A DNA stretch of 64,000 bases from Apoderus coryli. Lineage: Eukaryota; Arthropoda; Insecta; Coleoptera; Attelabidae. Position 1 is the stretch's first letter. Each line of letters opens with the position of its first letter. Shown here one piece after another: positions 42,572 to 52,800 of the stretch. Below the pieces are notes generated by a model. The model was not told the DNA's origin, searched no databases, and was given only the letters and a program-made list of their open reading frames with translations. Made by a program: the position numbers and the translations under genes. Where the stretch lies: assembly GCA_911728435.2 (NCBI GenBank), contig OU452199.1:9682860-9746859 (forward strand), read 5' to 3'.

Positions 42572-44475
42572 TACAAGGTGTTTCTAAAAAAGGTGGACAA
42601 AATTTGTGAGCGAATTGGGGACGTCTAATCATGAAAAAAACCTAAATTGTAATTTTTCGAAAAGTCCTTATTTACAAAGTAACAGGGTGTTAAAGATGAC
42701 TGCCTGAGGACGATTTTTTTGAAATATTTTCGAAGTAAAGATGAATTAATCAAATGTAGCATATTTTTTTAAATGTCGTAAACTGACATGAAATCGAATA
42801 AAAAAGTATGACCATGGGCGGGTAAACGAGGGGGACCCTTGCCTTAATTATAACCTAACTTTTTTTTCTTGTTACTTTTATTCCATTTGATTGATTTCTT
42901 GGTCAATTTATAGGTTACATGGTACGGTTTTCTGTTTGATCGTTTTTGTAATGTATCTTAGTACTATTGTCTTGCGAATTGTTACTCTTTTGACCTGCAA
43001 ATTAATTTAATTTTCATTAAAAAATAGGCATCTATTAGCGTAAACAAACCTAACCTGAATACATTTGTATGTTATGTATGTTGGAAAAAATACGTATTAA
43101 TGAAAGATAATATGATACTTTTATACATTTATACTGGATATTACTACAATATTTTTAGATGATTGTTCGTTATTTTATTTAAATAAATAATAAATTATAG
43201 GAAATTTGTTTAGCCAAATCAAATTTATTTATGATATACGTCACTTGTCATAATTGTCGTAATTTCCAGCGATGAGGATTTTAGCATTGTTGCCAGATTT
43301 AGTTTAAGCTGGTAGAAAAATTAACTACACTTAAGAACGTTAATATTTTTGTAAAAATAAAATAAAATAAAGCTTGCCTAATTTACGTTTTCGGGTTAAT
43401 TACGGATTTGGACTTGGGTTGGGGGTATAAATAGATGTAGGATTGCTCCATTGATTTCGGTATTACGCAATTCATGTGTACGTGACTGACGATGGTGAAA
43501 ATTTTCAAATAAAGTGTGACAACGGCGATCCTTGTAATTTTTCTTGGTTGTTGCCAGATCTTGAATGAATTTTATTGAATGAGATAAAAATAATATGGAA
43601 TTTTTTCAATAACCAAATTATTTTAGCAAAAGTAAAATAAAATAAACCTGAGGTAAATGAGTTTATGTCTAAATTAGCATCTTCACGTGTTTCGGGTACA
43701 AATAGATTTCGGATTAATTACGCTATTGCAGAAATAATAAGTACGAGGCGTAGGATAGAGATAATTTCAAAGACATTCTGGCAGCAAAGCATTGTAAGTA
43801 GGTATATTGTTTAACCGAGTAGATTCCATAAGAAAAACACACAAATCTGTTTTCTTTTCTACTGACTTTACTTTAATGAAAAAAGTGACGATTTGGGAAC
43901 TATTTTAAAAATGTTTTCCTTCAAAGAAGCCTCAACAAAAGTAAACGTTGCAGTGCGCTGACTATTTACTTTTTTACTTTACCCAGTTTTCGTTGAAGAT
44001 TAGAGTGAATAAGAGAAGTGCGGTTTATTATAGTTAATTTTATTAATGCTGTGTACTAGGGACCAGTTTTTTGCAAATTTTTAAACTCGAATTTCTCGAA
44101 ATCGTTTAAGTTTTTCGAGAAAAAACAAGTATGCCTTTTTTGACACAAATTGAATAAAAGTCACGAGAAAAAAAGTTAGGTTATAATTAAGGCAAGGGTA
44201 CCCCCCGTTTACCCGCCTATAGTCATCCTTTTCTATTCAATTTCATGTCACTTTACGACATTTAACCAGGTGAAAAAATATGGTACATTTGATTAATTCA
44301 TCTTTACTCGTTTCGATAATATTTCAAAACAATCGTCCTCAGGCAGTCATTTTTAACACCCTGTATCTCTGTAAATAAGGACTTTTCGAAAAATTACAGT
44401 TTAGGTTTTTTTCATGATTAGACGTCCCCAATTCGATCACAAATTTTGTCCACCATTTTTAGAAACACCTTGTAT
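42572..44475. mobile_element. 1.9-kb non-autonomous element with ~300-bp TIRs
   Basis: Arms 42572-42871 and 44170-44475 are inverted copies at an estimated 88-90%, ending in TACAAGGTGTTTCT. Outer motifs such as GAATTGGGGACGTC and inner motifs such as AACCTAACTTTTTTT match. TA lies at the edges. The 1.3-kb interior has no recognisable coding sequence. The ends resemble mariner-type MITEs of the 27.6-kb class. Confidence 0.75.
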
Positions 44476-44479
44476 AGTG

Positions 44480-45270
44480 GTTACTTTATTAAATGTTTAA
44501 TATATTTCCATTATTTTCATGCTTTTTGTATCTTCGTTGGGCTAGCATTACCTATTTATTGGAATTATCCATTAGTGCTGCGAAGAGCTGTTTGTTGTTT
44601 TGATGACTGTAAAAAACCTTGAATTAAATACTAGAAACAATTGTTCCGAAATATCCTAGAACGCCCTCTATCTATAAAATTTCAACAACATATCCAACCA
44701 ATCGTTTCCGCAGAGGTCACTCTGTGGAAGAGTTCAATCTGATTATGTTTTAAAATATTAACAGAGGAACTAGAAGCATTTTAAAGCCACCGCCGCCTAT
44801 GAATCCATCCATCAAACACCAAGCCGTTTTAGTGGCAGGTAGCCCCTAATTAATGTGGAAATGCTCCGCCCTATCATTCACGTCAGTTCTGTAATGGATT
44901 TTCCTTCTCCCTATATAAACATTTTTCGGGAAAAAGGCTCCTGCTGTTGCGTAAATCTTATCTGATTTTATTATTAAAAAACAACTTTTATCTTTTAAGT
45001 TTTAATTTAAATATTGGAAATTATTTAAAGTGACGATGTTTACAAGCAAGTTTTTAAGTTGAAGAACGAAACACAATTGCAATTTTTTCGAAAGGATTGA
45101 ATAATGCCAAGATGGTATTTAAACATGCTTTCTCAAGACCCTCGGGTTTTCATTGATTTTAAATAAACGTATCATTTAGAAAGAAGGCAACGTCCCTATA
45201 TAGGGTTAAATAGACATCAGCGCTATAATTTGTAAAGAAGGAGCCGTTCAACTTCCTACAAAATATAATA
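44480..45270. other. Spacer, no gene seen
   Basis: Nothing recognised. Confidence 0.45.
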
Positions 45271-45272
45271 TA

Positions 45273-46524
45273 CGAGGGTTGCGTTTTATATTTCGCGATT
45301 AGAGAACAAAAACAAATATAAATCATCGAAAATCACTTTATTGCTTTTCAAAATATTCCCCATGAAGATCTATACACCTTTGCATGCGTTTGAACCAATT
45401 TTCGAAGCACTTTTGCCACTCTGATTGAGGTATCTCCAAAACATGCATTCTGCATGCAGCAACCGCTTCTTCAGGTGCCAAAAACGTTGACCTCTGAGTT
45501 TGTTTTTTTACGTACGGGAATAAAAAGAAGTCATTCGGTGCCAAGTCAGGACCATACGTCGGATGACTCATCAAATCGATGTTTTGGGTGCTCAAAAATG
45601 CAGTTGTTTGAGCCGATGTGTGAGAGCTCGCATTGTCGTGGTGAAGAGTGATCCGTCTTGGGCGGTTGGTTTTCCTGATTTCTTGGAAGACAACTGGCAA
45701 ACAAATGGTTGTGTACCACTCAGAATTGACTGTTCTGCGTTGTTCTAGTGGTACAGTTGCGACATGTCCAGTTTTTCCGAAAAAGCAGGCGACCATTTAC
45801 TTGAAGTGCTTCGTGCGCGAACAACTTTTGTTGGAGTTGGCTCATCTTGAAACACCCATACCACGATTCATCACCTCTCACGAGGTCATAGACGTGTTTC
45901 GAAGCAGCGCGATCGTATTTTTTGAGCGTTTCTTTCGACCAATCGACACGAGCCTTTTTTTGAGCGATTGACAAATTGTGTGGGATCCAACGCGAACAAT
46001 TATTTTTGACAGTCAAATGTTTATGCAATATTGAATGTATGCTGGTCCCATTAATGCCTAAGGTTGTTTCAATCTTTTTATAGGTCACACGACGATCTTG
46101 CAATATCAGTTCGCGCACAGCATCAATGGTTTTCGGAACAACAACTGATTTTGGACGACCTTCACGAAATTTGTCTTGGACTGAACTACGACCTCGATTG
46201 AATTCACCATACCATCAATAAACACTGGTCCTTGATGGAGCTTCATCGCCAAAAATTGAATTGGAGTTCATCCATGCACTGTTGCTGAGTTAATCCACGT
46301 CGAAAGTTGTAAAAAATAATCGCACGAAAATGTTCACGATTTAATTCCCTTTTTGGGCCGAGATGAATCTTTTAAGTAACTGTAAACAACACAAATAGCG
46401 CTCGTATGTCAAAACGTTCTGAGTACGTATAACTTCAAAAATGTCCAACTTTACGATAGAGCTGTCAGTTGCCAGATTGCAACACCAGGGTTGCCAAATC
46501 CCGACATATAAAAGGCAACCCTCG
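45273..46524 (-). mobile_element. DD34D mariner, 1252 bp
   Basis: TIRs start CGAGGGTTGC then G/C-TTTTATAT, at 45273 and (complement) 46524, flanked by TA on both sides (45271-45272, 46525-46526). The length is typical of a full mariner. The coding region is nearly complete but frameshifted. Confidence 0.88.
45338..46345 (-). pseudogene. DD34D mariner transposase, frameshifted
   Basis: Minus-strand pieces in order: the HTH segment FYNFRRGLTQQQCMDEL, a frameshift, YGEFNRGRSSVQDKFREGRP, a 132-codon frame from MRELILQDRRVTYKKIET through SIAQKKARVDWSKET and RGDESW (first Asp), a frameshift, then a 152-codon frame with MVACFFGKTGHVATV, ITLHHDNASSHTS (second Asp) and GPDLAPNDFFLF (third Asp, where mariners usually read SPDLAPxDF). 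The spacing between the last two Asp is 34 residues. At least two frameshifts and one stop (near 46218) make it inactive. The protein would have been about 340 residues. Confidence 0.85.
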
Positions 46525-46526
46525 TA

Positions 46527-46858
46527 TTTACTAAAGCCCATACTACATTACCTACTATTACTAATAATATACAAAATACAATTTTCAGCTTCTTGTTTGT
46601 TTTTTTGTACATGGTGTCTAAGATATTTAAATCACATTTTAGGTTTACCTTACTGGAAATAGGGAAAGAGGTCTTAGTTTAGTTTTTTCTGTTTTTTTTT
46701 AATATACACTTCGCATCAGAATTTGGCACAATTTCAAAGTTAATTTTCTCGTAAACTGGTGAATCGATTTTGACGTTTTTTCTTTAATTGTAGCTGAAAT
46801 CTTTAAGGATGATTCTGTGAAACAACTTTTCATTGAGATAGAAGTTTGAGGAATATTC
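46527..46858. other. Spacer, no gene seen
   Basis: AT-rich sequence leading to a CAGGGTGTTTTAAAAG terminal string at 46858-46873 that could be the left end of the Tc1-like relic. Confidence 0.4.
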
Positions 46859-47059
46859 AGGGTGTTTTAAAAGAAACCAGGTTAATGCCTAATTTTTGTC
46901 GCATCTTGGGGGACCAATAGATGTCTATCTAAATCAATACATAGCGCCATCTTTTCTGAGCAGTTCGTTTTTTTATTCACGTTTTTATCTCTATTATTAA
47001 ATTAAATACAGAGTTTAAAGTTAAAAGCATTTATTTGACTTTATTCAAGAAAAATTGTC

Positions 47060-47720
47060 AAAAGTTAACCAAGTCTCTACTGCCGCTTGACATCGACGAC
47101 CCATACTTTGAACCAGCCGTCTTATTTTTAGTTCTTGATCAATATTAATTATTAACTCATATTTCTCGAACAAACTTTCTTCTTTTCTTTTCTAAATTGC
47201 CTACCCATTTGATCCCATAAATGTTCTATAGAACTGAGATCTGGACTTCGTGGAGGTCAGTCCAGATCTCACACTATTCTCGCAGGATGTGGTCTGGCGT
47301 TGTCTTGCATTAGTACAAAGTTAGCCCTAATACACCCAGCGAAAGGAGCCACATGCTCTGACAAAATTTCCGTGATGTACCTTGCACTATTTAAGGGTCC
47401 TTTTGCAAAAGACGATGTCTGTACGAGCAGTTAAAGAGGTTGCGCCCGAAAAACATCACAGAACTTCAATTGAATAACTCGGTTTTGCCAATATTACACT
47501 GCGAGTATCGTTGATTTGGTCGTTGAATAACCCTTACCCGTCGGTCATTGCTGTAGACACAAAATCTTGTCTCATCTGGAAACATCACTCGCTCCCAAGC
47601 TTCAGCCGTCTAGTTTACATGTTTCCTGGCAAATTGAAGTCTTGCTCGGATATGGTCTGCAGGTAACTTTGGTTCTCTTGCTGGAGTTCTGAACCTTAAG
47701 TTCCGTATACAGTTGACATA
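47060..47720 (-). pseudogene. Tc1-like transposase relic (DD-E type)
   Basis: On the minus strand, in order: LPADHIRARLQFARKHVN, WERVMFPDETRFCVYSNDRR (first Asp region), a QCNIGKTELF segment, SVMFFGRNL, LTLY-x-CKT/QDNARPHPARIV (second Asp), then RSPDLSSIEHLWDQMGRQF (third acidic residue is Glu). This order is that of Tc1/Tc3-like transposases. The distance between the last two motifs is shorter than the normal 34 residues, so an internal deletion is likely. Multiple stops are present. An open C-terminal tail rich in Lys follows. Limits of the element were not fixed. Confidence 0.7.
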
Positions 47721-48271
47721 CTTACGTAGATATTGTGAGCATTATTTAGTTGCCTTGAGGTCACAAAACATTGCCTCAAAGCATTCTTCTTCTTGGGACT
47801 GTTTTTTGTAATCACAATAATTTACAGACAGTTCAGTTACGTTTTATGTATGCAATGAAGAATCCGCCTGCGAGGGACCCAACAGAATTTGTTCGACGGT
47901 TGTTGACTATTTGCAAAACATGCGAGCAAACTTCAATACGATGATCATAATGCTGATGGCACGGGTTTCTTCAAAAATTTAAAACAATCAGAAATTCCCA
48001 ATAAGCTGACAGTCCTTCTTACCGTGGTGATGGTGACAAATATATTTTTATTTAAAGCAAACATGGATGATGTATTGAATGTGTTAATAAATATAATGTT
48101 ATAATTGAAATATTAAATATATTATATAAAATATTCAATATCAAACTATTAATCGTTGCTTTGAATTTAACGTTTCGAAACCAAATTAACTTTTCACAAA
48201 ATTAAGAAAAAAAATAAGTTAATATTTCACAATGTGCATTTTAAACAGTTATTGCATTCAGTTTTGATTTA
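47721..48271. other. Possible 5' part of the Tc1-like relic and AT-rich spacer
   Basis: 47860-48000 is GC-richer and has short open pieces of unknown nature; the rest is AT-rich. Confidence 0.3.
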
Positions 48272-48596
48272 TACAGGGTGTTTCTTTAGTAATGGGATAA
48301 CTGCTAACTGGAGATAATAAACCATTTAAAAATGACGATTGACACAAACTTCCATTATCCGAATGTTGATATGGTTATCGGAAATACACATTATTTTATT
48401 TGATTTTTTTGGCTCATAGGGCGCTACTTATAACCTATTGCTTGATAAAATATGTCATAACTTTTCACCATGTATACCTAATTCCAAAATGGTTTTAAAA
48501 TCTTAAAAATAGTAGCTTTTTTTTTTTTTTTTTTTTGAAAAGTTAAATCTTATTCATTTTCGATATTTTAACCCGTTTTCAAGAAAAAACGATTTA

Positions 48597-48938
48597 TTGC
48601 AAATTATTTGCTTCCCACCCTCGCCAACGGGTCCAATTTATTTGAATTTTCATTCACACAATTCATTGCTTGAAGAAGTACAGCATCTTTCCCTATATCG
48701 TTGGATTGGTCGAGGAAGAGAATTTGCCTGGCCACATAGAAGCGTCAACTTAAATCCTCTGAATTTTTCGATTTGGTCACGGATCAAAGCCTAATCTACA
48801 AAGAAACTCTTGATTCGCCCGAGGCGTAGAATACAAGCGGCTGCCGATGAAATCAGAGGCAATCTGTTTGCAACTCGTGTGTCTCTCAGAAAACGGATTG
48901 CAAAATGTGTTGAAATGAATGGTGCACACTTCCCATAA
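48597..48938 (+). pseudogene. Mariner-type transposase C-terminal relic
   Basis: One frame reads RWIGRGREFAWPHRSVNLNP followed by LNFSIWSRIKA, a stop (48792-48794), then RRRIQAAADEIRGNLFATRV and KRIAKCVEMNGAHF. This is the WIGRxGxxxWPxRSPDLNPLDFxxWGxxK block and the C-terminal tail of DD41D-like transposases. Both Asp of the third motif are changed to Asn, so the copy is catalytically dead. Confidence 0.7.
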
Positions 48939-49298
48939 CTGCTTCAAAGGTTCATAGTTATTAGTTTTTGTTTTTTTTTTCTTGGAAATTTTCAGCATTA
49001 ATGATTTTTCACCAAACCTTAGTTTTCTTTCTAGGATGAAAATATAATCTGCATTAAATCGTTTTTTCTTGCAAACGGATTAAAATGAACAAGAATTAGA
49101 TATGATCAACGTAAAAAAAATAAAATTTTCATTTCTATCATACCGAAAAACATAAGGTTCCAATTTTGAAGTCGATAGCCCAAGAAGCACGATATTTCTG
49201 GTAAAAAAAACAAATAAAATAATAACGATAAATCAAACTTCGTCTTCTCCACAAATAAATCTCTTTATTTTGCTAAAAATTGTGTCAATAAATTACTA

Positions 49299-49344
49299 AA
49301 CCATACATGTTTCGAGACATAATATTCACATCTTCGGTGGTTAA
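49299..49344 (-). ncRNA. Hammerhead-ribozyme-like motif, core mutated
   Basis: Minus strand: AACCA (stem I), CCGAAGA (CUGAAGA expected, so U4 is changed to C), extra U, weak stem II, GAAACAUGUA, UGGUU pairing with AACCA. The mutated core should be inactive. Confidence 0.5.
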
Positions 49345-49409
49345 CATTAGGGGGACAAAATTTTTGAATACAGAAGTTATTTAATTGTTAATACAGGATT
49401 TGTTGATTC

Positions 49410-49580
49410 TGGAAATTTCTCAATTATTTTTGTTTTTGTTTCGTGTTTTCGTTTTCGTACTGTTGTTGTGGGCTCTTACCAGATCGTAAAACTTTAATTT
49501 AATTACTTTTAAAAAATGAGAAAAAGAAGAAAACACGAAACAAAAACGAAAAAAAAACAAAAATAATTGACAAATTTCCA
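49410..49580. repeat. Short inverted repeat, T/G-rich against A/C-rich arms
   Basis: GAAATTTCTCAATTATTTTT at 49410 onward and its complement near 49560-49580 flank a TTTCGTGTTTTC / GAAAACACGAAA pair, giving a hairpin of about 45-bp arms inside the larger inverted repeat. Confidence 0.5.
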
Positions 49581-49729
49581 ACCATTTAACTATAATTTAT
49601 TAATTTAACAAACTCAATTTATTTCCAACAAGGTGATGCATATAAACGTTTAAATCAATGTAAAACTCTCTCTTAACATTTGTATAAAGTACGACCCTCA
49701 CATCTGACAATATTGTATAAGGTTCCTTA

Positions 49730-49770
49730 AGTCACTGATGATGGACGTGTAGTCCGAAACATGTCTCGCA
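49730..49770 (+). ncRNA. Hammerhead-ribozyme-like motif, stem I lost
   Basis: CUGAUGA, extra U, stem II GGAC/GUCC (loop GUGUA), GAAACAUGUC. The sequence after the predicted cleavage site (UCGC) no longer pairs with AGUCA before the core. About 60 bp downstream lies the TTTTGTGGAGTAGACGTCG box (from 49824). Confidence 0.5.
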
Positions 49771-49789
49771 TTTAAAACAAGGTTTTAAC

Positions 49790-49790
<1 letters not shown>

Positions 49791-49818
<28 letters not shown>
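49791..49818. repeat. (TA)14 microsatellite
   Basis: Fourteen perfect TA units between the hammerhead-like motif and the GTGGAG box. Confidence 0.9.
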
Positions 49819-49820
<2 letters not shown>

Positions 49821-50049
49821 TCATTTTGTGGAGTAGACGTCGTTTTATTCAAATCATCTTATAATCTTTATGTTAATTTTAATTAAATGTAATAATAAAT
49901 TTACGTTCATTATAACATTCAAATATTTTGGTTTTATTTTTGGGTTTAGTTTTTGATTGAATCATTTTATTTAAAATTTTAAAAAACTGCGTCTTCATAA
50001 CGGTAAAATTATGCAAATGGCGATTATGTCTAAATTTCTATAGATGAAC

Positions 50050-50102
50050 GTTGTATTATTAGATGACATATCGATATGTCATATGTCATCTAATAATACA
50101 AC
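50050..50102. repeat. Perfect 21-bp-stem hairpin
   Basis: GTTGTATTATTAGATGACAT plus A (50050-50070) is exactly complementary to 50082-50102. The 11-nt loop is TCGATATGTCA. It lies immediately inside the right arm of the 49.2-50.25 kb inverted repeat. Confidence 0.85.
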
Positions 50103-50134
50103 TTCTGTATTCAAAAATTTTGCCCCCCTAATGT

Positions 50135-50180
50135 TAACCACTGAAGATGAGAATATTATGTCTCGAAACATGTATGGTTT
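50135..50180 (+). ncRNA. Hammerhead-ribozyme-like motif, best conserved copy
   Basis: UAACCA (stem I), CUGAAGA core, extra U, stem II GAGA/UCUC (loop AUAUUAUG), GAAACAUGUA, then UGGUU pairing with AACCA. All core positions except the extra U match. ACAUGU is self-complementary, so stem III should form between two molecules. A GTGGAGAAGACGAAG box follows at 50226. Confidence 0.6.
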
Positions 50181-50433
50181 AGTAATTTATTCACACAATT
50201 TTTAACAAAATAAAGATATTTATTTGTGGAGAAGACGAAGTTTGATTTATCATTAAATGATAAACTCCACGTACAATGGATTATTTCTATAATATAAAAT
50301 AATAACTTTGTTCCCCCTGAATTTCCAAAACCATCAACATTTGGATAAGGTAAGTTTAGGTCAATCATCATTATTTGACCGTATAGTATCTCCAGTTAAC
50401 GGTTGTCCCATAATTAATTAAACACCCTGTATA

Positions 50434-51060
50434 CATTTATCATAATAACACCTAATTTGTTTCAGGTTTATTTTCAACAAAAAAAAAAAACATCGGACCG
50501 TTAGCTTTTGCTATGAGATCTTGTTGATCTCGCTCCCCCTAAAGCCCGGAATAAAATAAAATATCCTGGGAGGATCAGTGGAAGCACGCCGAGCATAAAA
50601 ATTGCCCCTTTTCGCACACAATCAAAGTTTAGTGGGTATATTACCTCGTTTTAATCTTAATATTTCATTTTTCTTTGACGTTCTATTAGGTTTTTATTGC
50701 GCCATTTTTGTTAGAATAGATGAAAACATGGAATAACGTTGTTTAAATATACATTCTAAGTATAATGTAACGAGTATGGTGTGTGCTTGTGTGATCCAAT
50801 TTAAAAGTTAGTTAAGCATTATATTTGAATAGATTACTAAATAACGCTACATTGTCCATAGAAATGCATAATAAAATTTATAATAAGCTGCTGTTTTGCG
50901 TTTTATTTTCTTCAAGTTCTTGTGGGTAATAATTGTGCTTTGAAGATCCACATCTTCAAAGCATGTGCGGGTCTTTTTCACATGATTTTATTGTATTTTT
51001 ATTATATAATATGTTTTTTAATACATTTTTTCTTTTTAGTTTCTTTGACCTGTTTTTATT
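50434..51060. other. Spacer with a small hairpin, no gene seen
   Basis: 50510-50650 is GC-richer than average without a coding pattern. At 50937-50962, GCTTTGAAGAT, loop CCAC, ATCTTCAAAGC form a perfect 11-bp hairpin. Confidence 0.4.
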
Positions 51061-51796
51061 TATAAATTTTAGGGATTTTTTTCTTGATTTTAGGTCAATA
51101 ACTACTTATATTTTAATTTATATAAATCATTTAATATACTCTCAAAATTGACGTTTCGACAATTTTTTTGTCTTTCTCAAAATGTCTGTATAGTCTGGAT
51201 ATGGCATAATAGTAGATATATTGTGCAACGAACATGAAATGACATGTATATCATACGAGTAGGAAATGGTCATTTCATGGGAGTTTCACACTATACTTTT
51301 TCTACGACTGTTTTAATGCTTTTGAATAAATTAAACAAAGGCATTTAAAGACAGTCGTAGAAAAAACACATTTTATAACTACATACAACATATTAGAATA
51401 ACAATATTTGGCATTACATTTAAAAAGTTTTCTACCATCATTTTCCTATATTTTTATTTATATTTACATTTAGTATTAAATAAATAATCATAGGGCATTC
51501 TGTGAATGTACCTATAGCTCTCTGTTTGACTATTTATTTTATACTAAATGTAAATAGAAATAAAAATATACGAAAATGATTGTAGAAAACTTTTTAAATG
51601 TAATGCCAAATATTGTTATTTTAATGTGTTGTATGTAGTTGTAAACTGTAAAATGTATTTTATGCAATATCCAGACTATACATACATTTTGAGAAAGTCA
51701 AAAAAGTTGTCGAAACGTCAATTTTGAGAGTATATTAAATGGTTTATACAAATTAAAATATAAGTAGTTATTGACCGAAAATCCCTAAAATTTATA
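51061..51796. repeat. Long palindrome with a nested insertion in its left arm
   Basis: The left arm (51061-51205 and 51346-51480) pairs with the right arm (51530-51796), for example AATTGACGTTTCGACAA against TTGTCGAAACGTCAATT. The left arm is interrupted at about 51209-51345 by the dispersed repeat also seen at 40037. Each arm has a TTGAGAAAG...GTCGAAACGTC sequence, a degenerate relative of the hammerhead-like motifs. The loop is ~50 bp. Confidence 0.7.
51209..51345 (+). repeat. Nested dispersed repeat, partner of 40037-40130
   Basis: This is the left-arm interruption of the 51-kb palindrome. It contains ATCATACGAGTAGGAAATGG and a hairpin formed by TTTTTCTACGACTGTTTTAA and its complement (51298-51355). 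Confidence 0.55.
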
Positions 51797-52043
51797 TATT
51801 TTTTACTTAAATACTAGATATCCAAATACTTTTGAACAGTTAAGATCAAGCATAAACAAATAGTGCAGTTATATATTAAAAACAGACGCAAGTGATTTAT
51901 GACTCTTAAGTCTCTCTCTCTTTCATGCACTTCTGATAAATATACCCATTTCTCCTAATAAAACCGAAGCAATATGAAATAGGTATGCGATAAGTCAAAT
52001 AATTACATTGTGTTTATATGTTCATACATGTTCTGGATGCCGT
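51797..52043. other. Spacer, no gene seen
   Basis: AT-rich; nothing recognised. Confidence 0.4.
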
Positions 52044-52800
52044 AAAGTGGTAGTTGTGGTGTTGTTTGACCTTAATCGTGCCTTCAATACAATTGACCCT
52101 TCTTTTGTATCGGACAAACTTAATTCTATTGGCATTAGAGGGAGTATTAACAAGTTTTTCCGTTCGTTTTTGGATTCGAGAACAATTGCAGTGGAATGCA
52201 ATGGCAGCCTTTCGGAGGAGTTTCATCTTAAGTTACTCCACAGGGAAATATATTAGGGCCTTTACTTTTTTCCCTACACAATAACGATCTGCTGGAACAT
52301 GCAACTAGTGCAAAAATATTTTTATATGCCAATGCCACCACGGTGGTTATTGTTGGCCTTAAGTAGTGGAGACGAGTGGAGGACTGCTTTAGACAGATGT
52401 ACGCTTGATGGTCTGCAAACAAGGTAATGCTTAACATAAAAAAAATCAAGTAATTGAGAGTCATAGCCGGTAAAGAGACTCCTCTAACTTTTTGTTTAAC
52501 TTTGATAGACACAGTGTCCACGTTGATGACTACGTCAATTTTCTTTGTGTTAGAATAGATAAGCACCTTAATTTTAAGGTCCATGTCGTTTGTGCTAAAC
52601 TTAACAAATGCTTTTTTCTGCCTCTTCCATTAAAAGCTTCACTTAGCAATTTTGAATCTCCTATTTTTGTATATTTATGTCTGCAAATTATTTCCTCTTC
52701 ATCAGAACATTCTTCTGAAAAAATATCTATACGCCTGCTAACCACAACCGTCGCAATTTTCTGATTAATATTCATAATAATAGCGGAAACATAAATCTTC
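52044..52800 (+). pseudogene. Non-LTR reverse transcriptase relic
   Basis: In order: VVLFDLNRAFNTIDPSFVSD (RT motif A, Asp kept), IRGSINKFFRSFLDSRTIAV, PQGNILGPLLF (motif B), LYANATT (the YADDT catalytic box, second and third positions changed to N-A), WSANKVMLNIKK, AGKETPLTF, and VDDYVNFLCVRIDKHLNF. This is the normal order for a Jockey/CR1-type RT. Several frameshifts and the destroyed YADD box make it inactive. A small host-like 5' segment was not found. Confidence 0.75.

Larger units (their letters stand above)
49226..50251. repeat. Inverted repeat with 155-bp arms, each with a hammerhead-like motif
   Basis: Left arm 49226-49380 and right arm 50099-50251 are inverted copies (about 95% by eye), both starting at the outer edge with a GTGGAGAAGACGAAGTTTGA box. 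A third, divergent unit of the same family (49.73-49.85 kb) and an AT microsatellite lie in the loop. The arrangement fits repeated or inverted Penelope-like element ends. Confidence 0.75.
48272..50433 (+). mobile_element. Mariner-type element with ~110-bp TIRs, host of a nested insertion
   Basis: ATACAGGGTGTTT at 48273 and its complement AAACACCCTGTAT at 50421-50433 bound the element. Behind them, AACTGGAGATA and ATGTTGAT blocks repeat inverted about 30 and 100 bp in. The left third holds a transposase relic. The right part (49226-50251) is a Penelope-type inverted repeat that lies wholly within this element. Confidence 0.7.
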
